Shown: in pieces, positions 33,801 to 44,453 of the stretch | How the letters are laid out: each line of letters starts with the position of its first letter | How positions within the stretch are numbered: the stretch's first letter is position 1 | Assembly: GCA_037176885.1 (NCBI GenBank) | Contig: JAWWNJ010000187.1 | Coordinates: 186,001 to 250,000, forward strand | Reading direction: 5' to 3' | Length of the DNA: 64,000 nucleotides | Source: Favolaschia claudopus | Taxonomy: Eukaryota; Basidiomycota; Agaricomycetes; Agaricales; Mycenaceae | The notes under the pieces: model-generated | What the model was told of the DNA's origin: nothing | Databases searched by the model: none | What the model saw: the letters and a program-made list of their open reading frames with translations, nothing else | Translations under genes and position numbers: made by a program

Positions 33801-34169
33801 CCCGTCGTGCTCGAGCAACAAACCTTTTTCGGGCAGGTGCGAAAGTTTGTTGCGCTTTCCCTTCCACCCGACTTCCCCTCCCGCCGCGACGGCGACGACG
33901 ACACAGCGTCCCCGTCGAATCTTCTTCTCGCTGCCGTTGCTCAAGTTAAACTCGTCTCGAAAAATCCTGCCGGAACCGTGTACTTCAACGGCCGCTCAGC
34001 GGATTTGGGGCCGCCGACTGAGGTAATTGAAGTCAGCTCGATTGATTGTCTTGCGGGGCGTGTTCCCGATCATAGCGGGAAGCGATGGGCATGTTTAGTA
34101 CGGCCAGACATCGCTGCAAAGTTTTCCTTGGTTGAAAATTCCGTGGGGGATGCATTGGATGATTTGTAA
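30892..34169 (+). CDS. CACTA (En/Spm, Tnp2-type) transposase
   Basis: Five exons (30892-31462, 31520-33047, 33096-33403, 33455-33705, 33759-34169) give an open frame of 1022 residues, with introns of 48-57 nt and GT/AG borders. The N-terminus MPRDDHRDCPCGCGTKQHPN is a Cys/His cluster followed by an acidic stretch. CCVDSCCCFTGQY...CPYCDKPR forms a further cysteine cluster. The Tnp2 core shows GDMPAIAKLMHMKGHNG, CRACRI and FPHDLMHLIENIIPMM. The later part (YYQYNETRLSACTLPVHALL, GPLWCYWAFVMERFCGSL) matches the usual C-terminal half. Introns 2 and 3 are multiples of three, so the frame stays open unspliced. No stop or frameshift was seen, so it may be active. It excises and inserts elements with CACTA/CACTG ends. 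Confidence 0.9.
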
Positions 34170-34336
34170 AAGTAGTCTTGTATTAATCTAGTGCTCAAAA
34201 TAATTTCGCTGGAAATTTGAGTGAAAGTCTCCTTTCACTAGGTCGGGTGAAACAACTTATTTCACGCTCATTGTACGTGAAACCCGAAATTCGCTATGTG
34301 GCACCCTGAAATTCGCGTGATCGATTCTTCACAGTG
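34170..34336 (+). mobile_element. Right terminal region of the CACTA element
   Basis: Downstream of the transposase stop the sequence is dense in GTGAAA and TTTCAC words (at least six) and ends CACAGTG at 34336. Directly after it the gypsy coding sequence begins on the other strand (chromodomain tail DQGRIAA), so the border is sharp. The CAGTG end and subterminal words match those of the MITE at 21447-22280. The left end near 29.46 kb could not be identified. Confidence 0.65.
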
Positions 34337-37300
34337 AGCCGCAATGCGTCCCTGATCGATCCACCTTGTCAGAACCTCAGGAGCGTTGCGCAGACCTTTC
34401 TTGCTGAGCCATTCGTCGTCTTCTGGCCCGAAGCCTTTCCACCGGACTTTGAACTGTTGTACACGGCGGCCGCGAATCTTTCTCCATCGTTCAGCCAGGA
34501 TTTCTTGAATTTCGACTTCCGGGAGCTGCTCAAAATCTTCGCGGTTGAGGGATCGAGTAGGACGATCGCCAAGCTCCGGGGGCGATGCGTTATAGGGTTC
34601 CAGATGAGCGATATTAATGATGGGATGAACTCCATATGAAACTGGAAGTCGAAGTCGGTACGTTACCGGGCTGAGTTTGCCGCTAATTTCGAAAGGACCA
34701 TCAAATTTGAGCAACAATTTCTTCCCTCGGCCTTTCTCGTCCTTCAGGAGCTTGAGGGAATGCGGATTAATTACCACTAAGTCGCCTTCTTCAAATTCCC
34801 GAATGAGGCGTCCTTTGTTGTAAGCTCTGCGCTGGAAGACTTGCGCAAGGAGTAAAGCTTCCTTGGCTCGGGTACGAAGGGACTCGAATTCTGCAATCAT
34901 AGCCCCAGCTTGTTCGTCTGCGATGGGAGGAGAGTCGATGATTTTGCCATGATCTGCGTGGGTGAGATTTTTGACGTCGGCTAAATTTGATTCCGGTCCG
35001 AATTTTGCTTCCGCTCCGTTGACGTCGGCTAACTTCTCACTCTCTCCTTCCCCCCCAGCATCGACATGACGATTCACTGGTTGTATTCCGCTCAGCAATG
35101 TCGCCGTTCGAGGTTGGAACCCGCGCAAAAGGTAAGCAGGAGAGAACCCAGAGCTTGAATGGGGTGTCGTGTTGTACGACAAACCTAATGCCAGCACGAA
35201 GCGCTTCCACTCCGTCTTTGATCCAATGTACGCGCGTAGAGCGGTCTCGATGAACTGATTCAAAATTTCCGTCTGGCCATCAGCTTGGGGATGGTAAGAA
35301 GTCGTTAACGCGCGTTTTGAGCCCATTAGACGCGTCAATTCTCCCCAGAAGGTATGCCGCCAACGAGTGTCTCTGTCACAGATAATCTGTAAAGGCAAAC
35401 CGTAGTGCGCCACTACATGCTACCAGAAAAGTTTTGCGGTGTCTTCTGCGCCTATCTTTGTCTTGCAAGGTATGAATATTCCGTACTTTGTTAGTTTGCA
35501 GACAATAACAAGCATCGCGTCGAATCCGTCCGATTCTGGCAGCTCCGTAACGAAGTCCATTGTCACGACCTCGAACGGTTGAGAAGGGATGGGAATCGGT
35601 TGAAGAAGTCCGAAGGGTGCGTGGTTTCGAGGTTTTGTTTTCTGACAGATATCACAAGTGCAGGTATACTGCTTGATCAATCTCGACATTCGAGGCCAAT
35701 AGTACGTGGACGCGATTCGGTTGTACGTCCGATGAAAACCCGCATGAGCACCTTCGGTAAGTCCATCATGTATGTCCGCAATGATTCCAGGACGAAGACT
35801 CTCCGGGACGCAGAGCCGATTGTTGCCGTTCCAATCTTCAAAGTACAGCAAACCATCGTCCGCTAGCTGGTATTGGGGAAAAGAGGGATTATTCCGCGCT
35901 CGGTGGGTGAGTAATTTCTTTCTGGAGATTTGAGCACTCTGGACCAGTACGCGATGACTCGTTCGACATGCACAGTGGTATCCTCAAAGTTTTCAGCCCA
36001 TTCACCAACAGATGGTATGTCATCGAATCCTTTGATTGCGGTGACCAGCTGAGGGATTGGTTCCTTAGCTCGAAACGCTTTCTCAAGCCATTCATACGCC
36101 TTCGTGCCACGCAAGTCCCGAATCTTCATCGGTTGTACTTGCTGAAGAATCCCAGCGACGCCATAATCGCATGTATCGGAGTAGACTCGGTAAGGAGGCC
36201 CGGGGATCGCATATCCTCGAACTGGTGCGTTGGTTAAGACCGTTTTGCACAGCTCGAAGGCTTCTTGATGCAAATCCGTCCATTCCCAAGGAACACCTTT
36301 CTTCAACAGTCCGAATAGAGGTAGCGCAATTCAAGCGTAGAATGGAACATATGACGAGAAGTAGACCATCATTCCTAGAAATGTCTGAAGTTCTGAGACG
36401 TTTCTAGGTACTTCCAGCTCGCGAATAGCGTCAACTTTCTCTTTATGTGTGGAGAGTCCGAGGCGGGAAACCTTTTGGCCGAGCAACATCAGTGATTGAT
36501 AGCCAATATGGCATTTGGGTGGCGATAAGGTGAGGTTTGCGCTCGCAATTGCGCCGAAGACAGCATCCAAATGTTTGACATGATCCTCAAAAGTTCGAGA
36601 ATAGATTACGATGTCGTCAATGTAGACCAACGCAAATAACCAGAGGAAAGGTGCGAGAACGGTGTTCATGACTCTTTGAAAGACACTAGGTCCATTTCTA
36701 TAGCCGAATGGCATACGCGCAAATTGCCATAAGCCGCGATGTGTTCGAAATGCTAGTTTTTCGGCAGAGTCGGGATGCATGGTAAGTTGCGTGAATCCTG
36801 CTAAGGCATCCAACGTTGTTAACCATTGCGATCCTTCCAAGGCTTGAAGAACATCTTCTTGCCGAGGAAGTGGAAACTCGTCTGGAACGACCATCTCGTT
36901 GAGTTTACGGAGGTCGATGACCATTCGAGGCTTCCCGTTTCTCCAGACAGTGAATACCGGTGCGGCCCACGGACTGCGGGACGGTTCAATCACACCGAGT
37001 TCAATCCAAGAATCCATTTGTTTGTCTATGACTTCTCGTTTGGCCGGAGATGCAGGAAAGGGAGGTAACGAAACAGGTTCGGCGCCTGGTTTCATGGGAA
37101 TAACGACTTGTTCTTTGTATGTTCCCAGTCTTCCGTCTAGTCCAAACGCCTTGCTGTTTTTCACACAGACCTCCTCCAAAGTTTTGCGTTGTTTAGGCGT
37201 CATATTTTTTGAAAAATCCAACGACTCAAGAAGCTTGGAGGAATCAACGTGTTCGGGAGGAGTTTCCGCAATCTTGGGTCCTCCTTCCAATGGTTCTTCC

Positions 37301-37706
37301 GCAGCTGGATCGTCTTCGCCGGTAGCGTTTCGGTGAGCTTTAGAAGAGACATTTGATTCTGAGCGAATAATATTGACATCCGCTGGTTCGGCAGGAGATT
37401 GAATTTCAACCAGTTGCCGAATGAAGTTGGCGTGGGCTTTCGCACGCGCCTTTCGAGCCGGTGACATTTTTGAGGCTTTGTCTAGCCATGTTCGAGGATT
37501 GTGAGCAGTTCCGAGAATTTGTCCTTCTGATATGATGACAGGAAAGTCTGAGAAGTTTGCGACGTGAATCGCCGGATTCTCTTTCGAAATGAAAGTATCG
37601 GCACTGCCATAGACGTCGTCAAAATTTCCAGAACTCTTTAAATTCTTTTCGACGAAGGGCGAGTGAGGAATCCGGTAGAGAACGCATTCAGCGAAGGAGT
37701 TGAATT
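34337..37706 (-). pseudogene. Ty3/gypsy chromovirus pol (RT-RNaseH-INT-chromodomain), broken
   Basis: The minus strand carries reverse transcriptase (ELGVIEPSRSPWAAPVFTVW, RMVIDLRKLNEMV, FARMPFGYRNGPSVFQRVMN, LVYIDDIVIYSR), RNase H (YSDTCDYGVAGILQQV), integrase (HAGFHRTYNRI...CDICQ zinc site; VTMDFVTELP, ICDRDTRW and YHPQADGQTE for the D, D, E triad) and a chromodomain (VEIQEILAERWR, FKVRWKGFGPEDDEWL). It starts FVEKNLKSSGNFDDVYGSAD near 37655, just after a stop at 37707. Damage: TGA in place of Trp near 36333, a deletion and frameshift between RNase H and integrase near 35870, and TAG near 35417. A CACTA element cuts the 3' end at 34337. The gag-protease part at 24.6-28.2 kb lies in the opposite orientation. 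Confidence 0.9.
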
Positions 37707-37717
37707 TTTACAAATCT

Positions 37718-39290
37718 TCAGTTCGAACAACAGCGGTAAGTATTCGCTTGAAGTGAGTCAACAATCATGAAAACCTGGATTGGAGTGCTGATAGAGATTT
37801 TGCGAATTTTGGTTCGAGGTGGGTAATATCCGACGTGACATAATAAATATTCAACACGGGGACAATTTTGGCATGTGAAGTTGCGAATGGGTAGCACGGC
37901 GTTGTGTTTGGTATCTGCAGCTGAATGGAGGCTCAAGCGCAGATTGTAGCAGCAGGAGGTGCTGGAGTTGACGTTGGGAAGAGAGCATACAGTGGCTGCA
38001 GAAAACAATGCAACAAGGCGTTTCGTGTCATTGACGTGGTCTCTGGGCTCAAACAAAGTGCAGGACATGAAATCTGAGTGAAATGAAAATTTTTGAGCGA
38101 ACGACCCAATTACCATATATGCTAATCGAGCCACAGTGAATTTTTTCATGTGTTTTTTTACAGCGCACTTTTCAGCGGTGAACCCTACAGGAAGATAAGC
38201 ATCATAGGATGAAAGTACTCCTAAAGACGATCTCAGTCATATCTGACTTTACTTAGTTTGCTGCCGATTTGAGCCCGTAATAGTTGTTGTAGGATGGCCA
38301 TTTTGGCCTAAAAATGCCAGATTTATTCAAAAATTGACCAAAATGACCATCTTCAAGCAGCCATTGCGGGTCCAAAACTGTAGGAATCTAGGTAAAGTAA
38401 CATATGACTGAGGTCGTATTTGCGAGTACTTTCGACCTATGAAGACCGTTTCTCGGTGGGGTGTAGCACTGAAAAGTGCCCTGTTTATAAATCCCTTAAA
38501 AAATTCATTACACTTGAATTACTATATATGGTCATTGGGTAAGTTGCCTAAAAAAGTCATTTCACCCGTATTCCATGTCCAGAACTTTGTTTGCGTCAAA
38601 AGACACACTGAATGCCCCAGAACCGCTTGGTGCAGTTTTAATGGCGGCGACTGTAGAGCGTGCGCTAGAAAGTGGAGACTGTGGAGTTGAAATCTGCGGA
38701 TACTGCTGACAACAGAACATAAAATGGTATCCAAACGAATTTGGAATAATGTGCTTCAATTGCTGGCTATCGAAAGGCATGCGCCCGTGCTGGGCTTGAA
38801 TGGAGCCTAAGGGAAAAGAATTTGAGAAGTCAAGGTATTCGAGATCTTGAACCAGGTGTTGTCGATGTGCAGCATGAAACAGAGAGCTTAGATGCGAAGA
38901 GAACGTAGAGGGATTGTCGCTTGTAGAAGTAGGTAACCAAACCCAATTCGCGGTGTCACCGTGTGAGATGACGTTTCGCGTGTATTGAATGGAATTCGAA
39001 GGAGATGAGGAGTCAGAATGCGCAGCATACGCTAGCGAACGACTGGATAAATAAACGGTGAAGTCGCACGTCACGTTCGAAGCCGGGTACAAAAAGAGGG
39101 ATCAGGATTGGCCGGTGGTTGGTTGAATGAAGATTAGGCCGCTACTGTAAGGAACACTATCGCCGATGAAGCTTTGAAGAGCCGTGGAGTTGATGGTTAC
39201 GTCGTCAGTAGTTATTGCCCAAGTTGATAAACTAGACATCTGGAAATGAGGGTGGTTGAAGAATGAACAAGGAGCTCGTAAGAGTTGCAA
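37718..39290 (-). pseudogene. Hypothetical multi-exon gene split by a MITE
   Basis: On minus one frame runs from 39290: SSLSTWAITTDDVTINSTAL, DSVPYSSGLIFIQPTTGQS, a TGA at 39104-39102, then in the same frame YPASNVTCDFTVYLSSRSLA, WVWLPTSTSDNPSTFSSHLS, LEYLDFSNSFPLGSIQAQHG and ANKVLDMEYG, ending at 38562. Below the MITE at 38161-38483 another frame continues (MVIGSFAQKFSFHSDFMSC, NFTCQNCPRVEYLLCH). NVT and NST sites and many Ser/Thr suggest a secreted or surface protein, but no family is recognised. It could also be part of the leader of the neighbouring retroelement. Confidence 0.4.
38161..38483. mobile_element. 323-bp palindromic MITE
   Basis: The ends CAGCGCACTTTTCAG and its near complement (CTGAAAAGTGCCCTG) begin arms of about 150 bp that pair almost throughout, including GAAAGTACTC, CTCAGTCATAT and GGCCATTTTGG words. 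TTTA borders both sides. It has no coding capacity. Confidence 0.75.
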
Positions 39291-41127
39291 TTTAAAATGC
39301 TCGGTAGCAATCCCCAGTTTGCGGAATACACTGTAGATCAGAAAATCGAATCATTAACAATGAATCTTGAGCGATGATGTTGAAAGGTATTAGAAGGGGG
39401 GTATATCCCCACTACGTGGCATGCAGAACGAATCTTGAACGCGAGATACTTGACTGGTGAATGGTAAAAATATGGTCTTCAATTTCGCGTCATGGGAGTT
39501 TTGAACGTCAAGCCGAATCGCGAGCCCAAGACTTGATTCGATAACTCACTAGTGCATTCGAACTTGGAAAATAGAAATGCCAGTTGAATGTGGAGTGCGC
39601 GCGTTGATTCTTGAACATTGAAAATAATCTGCGAGAAAGGCTGTTGCCCTTGTATGAGAGGTCGGGATTCGTCACTGTGAAGACTGAAAAATATGAAAGC
39701 GCGGATGCAGTTGGGTAAGATTGAATCGTGAATGCGGACTCAGGGCTTGTAAGCCACATGAGTGTGAGAGTGAGATGAATGTAAACGCGCAGATGCCGCT
39801 TGAACTGTTGGAATCGAACATGTCCAAAGATACTTGAACGTGGGCCCGATAAAAGATTACAGAAGTGGCCAACATGATTTGTCGACATGATGGTAGTCTT
39901 GTGGCTGGGGAACGTAGTGAAATTCGAAGCTGAAGGCCTGAGATATCGAATCCGGCATTTATGGGTGAAAGGAAGAGTGCAGGGCATGAGTACCAGGTGT
40001 GCATAAGGTTGGAATGTGAGCGCAACGAGTGAATTACTTGATCCATGGAGCATGAAGCGTATTACAAGAAGGTGATTACAAAAGAGTTGCGTGGAAACGC
40101 AGAGATCAGCGCATGTAAACACGGGAATGGGCGAGTTCGGCAGTCGTGAATGTCAGTGGGGAGATTGAATACGTAGAGATACAGGAATCTCCATGCTAGC
40201 CGCGCGGGAATGCAGGAATTGGCGGACTGTGGACGTCAGCTTGACTGCTGGAGCCACGTTAACCCAGGAGTTCTCAAGTCTTGAGCGTCGGCTTAAACGC
40301 TGGACTCTGGGATGCGTGCGTCGTGAACGTCAGCGTTGGCGCTGGAACCACGGGAATGCAGGAATCGGGGAATTGGGAACGATAGCTTGAACGCTGGACC
40401 CACGATAACGCAGGAGTTCGGAAGTCTTGAACATCAGCTTGAATGCTGGACCCACAACAACGCAGGAATTCGGAAGTCTTGAGCATCAGCCTAAGGGCTG
40501 GACCCCAGCAAATGGGGGAATTCGGGAATCGTGAACGTCAGCTTGAATGCAGGATCCACGAAAACGCAGGAATCCGAAGTCTACATTTTTAGCTGGAAGA
40601 TTGGACCCGCGTAGATGCAGGTATTCGTAGGTTTGATCGTCAGACGGGAATTCGTGAACGGGAATGTGAACGTGAACACGGGATTGCTTGAGCCGTGAGT
40701 GAGACGGCTTAGGGAGAGCTGATACCAGGTCATGTGGCGTCAAGTGATGTCAGGGAGTCGGCAGAGGAGGGTTACGTTGAGCAGTCGAATCCCAGAGAGT
40801 ACGGCTAGGGGCTGGGTAGTTGGTGGGCCGAGGCGCCATAGGTTGGGAGAGTGGAACGTGAGGGATATGTGAAGCGTAGCTCGTCATGTTAAATCAATCA
40901 GAAATGGCCGGAGCCAAAGGGATCAAAATATAGAGAACAGTCGTAGCCACAAGGCGAGGAAGGTGGTCAACAGGAGCAAAGATAGGAGCAGCAGAATCGG
41001 TGGCATGCTCGGAAAGCACTCGGGCGGCACAGGGAATCCAGTGGCGAGCTCGGGGAGGCCGGTTGTGGTTGTAGGTGGAAAAGGTCTGCTGTCGAAAGCA
41101 GTAGAGCTCCACTACTGAGTGGGAAAG
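39291..41127. other. Purine-biased low-complexity sequence with minisatellite units
   Basis: The plus strand is rich in GAATG, GTGAA and GGAAT words; long minus frames here reflect base bias rather than domains. From about 40190 to 40640 it contains roughly eight diverged 54-60-bp units (CTGGACCCACG, ACGCAGGAATTCGG, TGAACATCAGCTTGAA) related to the array at 46.1-46.9 kb. Confidence 0.5.
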
Positions 41128-41400
41128 GGGGTCGTCAAGACAGGACTAACGTGGAATGGTGTTCTATGTATGTTTGCTTAACCTTTAGGTTAGGCTCCCC
41201 TAGGACGCTTGCATTTCGTTGCGCGGAACAAATAGCCGCGGGGGCCGTCGCCAAATAAAGCGTGCGTCTGCTTTGTTTAGTCATGGATTGATGCCGAGAG
41301 ATCCCGAGATTCAATGATGCCTGCCGAATCCTGTCTTGCCTGTCTTTCGGTACAAGTTCTTTTTGTTCTTCGATGAAGCATACTACAAGTATTACAATCA
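41128..41400 (+). repeat. LTR-like segment
   Basis: A purine tract GAGTGGGAAAGGGGG (41114-41128) is followed by about 270 bp ending TATTACAATCA, then by GGTGTGGCTCAAACC. Purine tract plus a short terminal block suggests an LTR, but I found no second copy and no clear TG start, so this is weak. Confidence 0.25.
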
Positions 41401-41485
41401 ACTTCTAGTTAGGTGTGGCTCAAACCATATTCTCTTGGCAATCTGCCGCGGTGAATAGTAAGCACTAGCTAGTACTGCTCGAGGG

Positions 41486-41545
41486 GCCTTCGCCGCTGGC
41501 GCCCAGGTCGTGGGGTGATGGGATGCGCGAGGATGAACCCATTGC
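41486..41545 (-). repeat. SINE-like repeat, copy 2 (partial)
   Basis: About 55 bp from GCCTTCGCCGCTGGCGCC to CGAGGATGAACCCA are identical to 41889-41944. The rest of the unit is missing or diverged. Confidence 0.7.
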
Positions 41546-41831
41546 CCCACTCTGTGGCTGCCTCTGTAAATGGAGGAAAGTTTTGAAGTTAACGAATAAT
41601 CGAGCAAATTTAGAAATGAAGGGTAGGGCGGGCGGGAGAAGCAAAAGTGTCGTGAATGATGAGCTCTAGCGAGGTGAGAGAGGGTGAACGGGAAGTCGAT
41701 GGTGGTGGTAGAAGAAGAGGAGAAGCTCGGATCAGGTCACATCAGATCGGCCCCTCTGCTGCATCACAAAACGGCACACTGTCTTCCCAGGCTCAGACAG
41801 TGTTTCTTTTTTGTTCATTGCTTCGTTCGTT

Positions 41832-42004
41832 TCGGCAATGGGACAGCCACATAGATGTGGGTGTGGGGAACACACAGCGGCGATGAGCCTTCGCCGCTGG
41901 CGCCCAGGTCGTGGGGTGATGGGATGCGCGAGGATGAACCCAAAAAGAGACGCCCAGACGAGGGGATCCCACAGGCCCACGGCTAACCCAAAACAGAAGG
42001 CGGC
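41832..42004 (-). repeat. SINE-like repeat, copy 3
   Basis: Reverse-complement relative of 28792-28976 over its whole length: CCACATAGATGTGGGTGTGG at one end and AGAAGGCGGC at the other. The A/B-box-like words GGTTAGCCGTGGG and GGGTTCATCC are on the minus strand. Confidence 0.6.
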
Positions 42005-44453
42005 TTTGAATTGACTTGATTTGGGTCATGAAATTCGAAACAACTTGGTTGAGTGGAATGTGGGAGTGGCAAGATTGCGTTTTGGGACAAACGGCTTCGA
42101 AAATGCGCTGCCGTGATGGAGTCAAGAAGGAATCCTGTGTGTTATTGGATTTCGGTGTTAAACGTGTCTTGGTGAAACTATCGAGACTCGAGAGTGATAA
42201 GCTGGGAGGAAGTAGTTGCCTTTAATTGGATACTATTCCATTTGAAGGAGGTTATGAATAGAGAGCAGTAGTTGAGTAGAATCTGAAGTGTTCGCGCCGT
42301 AATCTTGAGTAATTGAATATAGAGGTACCATGATTACGTCTCAGGCCCGATGGAAGATATGTGGAATTCAAAATTGAAGAAGGTCCGAAGGTCGCGAAGG
42401 AAAAGCAAGCATGAACTTGATGAAGATCCAGGGAATCACGTTCCGTGAAGTCGAGGAAAATCTATGAGGTTGAGCTAGAATAGGAAGAACCCGTGAATTG
42501 GATGTATAGAGGAAGTATTGGAGTATTGAGTTGGAGCCCAATAGGTTGCGTCGACGGACCATGGCTTCTTGAGGATTATGCCTTGAAAAAAAAATACAAT
42601 TGATCGAGGCAGCGCAATCAAATAGCCTCAATGTATGGGTTTGACTTGGTTCGATAATGCGTAGCTATTAATCGGATATCGGTGAAATGCCTCTTAGAAT
42701 GCCGACACAAGTTAATCGGGAAAACGATGTTCTCTTGTATATCGCGGTTTGACGGCATAAAAACGATGTTGACGCCCGGGAAGAAACCATTCAATGTAGT
42801 GAAACAGTTGCTTGTGGCAGCTGCCAGAGGATGTGAAGTTGCGCGTCTATCAGGGACGCAGAATGGAACGCAAAACGGAGCAGTTTCGGTCACGGTAAGC
42901 CTTCGATTTTGAACCGGCTTCAGACAACTGTCGGTGGGTGGTAATCGTTAGGAGATTGCGAGTGAGACGAGTGCGTGTAATGGTGAATGGTGTAGCTGTT
43001 AATGCTGAGTAGTCAAATTTTTGATGGCCAGGATTTGCGTTAAGAAATTGGTTGACTCTAATGGATAAGCCAGTTGAAGGTTGATAACTTATGTCAGCGA
43101 GGTGCCGTGAGCATCAGATTCTGCACTGACACGTGCACCGAGTGATTGAATGTGAAATGGTTATCACCTGAGCTTGAAATAAGTATTTGATCGTTAGCGT
43201 CAGGCAGTGTGTGCGCGGAAGGCGCTTGAGTGTGAATGTAAGTCGCGGGTGACTGATGCTCTTCGGGGATTGGAAAGAGAACCAGAGGCAAGCCTTTGAG
43301 GAATTATGGATTCAAGTGAATCAGCGCGAGATGTGGTATGGTTGAAAAGCAATGAGCAAATTGCGAAGGAGAAATGCGAAGCGACGGTATTGAGAGAGTA
43401 GAGAGGCCTTAAGGGACGCCCCAGGGAGCTAAATGGAAATGCTTGACCAGGAAGGGGTATTTTATGTGAATGGCGGGGAAAAATTTGAGCCTTGAAAGAA
43501 ATGAGATCACTTTAACCGTGGATGTGAGCATTGGAAGGCAACATTGACCATAGATGCGAATGGAAAGTGTAGCCGGACGAGATGTCGCTGAAGACATCGT
43601 CATAAAACGTGAGGTAATTCGTGAGATTGGAGATTACTGAGGCTAAACATCAGAATGACGCCGACTCTAGTGTGAAAGGTGAGAGATAAGTACGCGTGTG
43701 TGTGAATGGTTAGCCACTGGGCCGGGATGAGATCGTGCAACATGATGGAAAATCGGTGTGAGCTTGAGTGTGAAAATGAGAGTTTCATCGCTTTGGCATT
43801 GATGCAATAGTGCGAAAATTGGAGGGAATGAAGGTGTAGTTTCAATGGCAGAGATTGGGATGTATTAAGCAGAAAGGTTGAAGGGCTAAATTCTCAGACT
43901 TGAATAGGAAGCTGAATTTCAATTGTAGATCTTGCTTTAAGACGCGAACTAAAATTGAAAACATACGATAAGATGAATGTGATTTCGCGAAGGCGACTCG
44001 GAGAACATCGCGAAATCAAAATCCCAAGACTTGTGGTGCGTCATCGAGATTGGACTGCGTGGACTTGCGAGTCTTGAACATGGATGCGAGGGGTCGAGAT
44101 AGAGGGCTTGAGTATGGATAGGGCGGAGGATGCAAATATGATTCGTGAATATTTCGAAGGATAGAGCGTGGATCATGAGGGAAACCGTGCGGTGATATTT
44201 GATCGTGAAAGATGATTTGCCAATTTTGACGGTAGGAGCGCGCTCAAGCAGCGCGCGCCTGCCGCTTCGCCTCTAGCACCCTGGCTTGAGTAGCGAAGTG
44301 AAAATTGCAGAGTCGATCTGGAGATGTCGGTCGCCGCAAAAATGCGGGAGCTCACAGGAATAATACATGAACTGCGAATACGAACGCTCCGCTTGTGGGG
44401 GTGCAGAAATATTGAACAAGCCGAACGTTGACGCGAGAATGCACGAATGCATA
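42005..44453. other. Low-complexity sequence, no gene recognised
   Basis: Purine-biased plus strand with scattered GAATGTGAA-type words. Frames up to 127 codons on minus lack motifs. It ends at the Tc1 element's left border. Confidence 0.4.

Noticed and set aside
39508..40122. 204-codon minus-strand ORF
   Set aside because: Composition follows the purine bias of the plus strand; no domain, start without context, and neighbouring frames are equally open.
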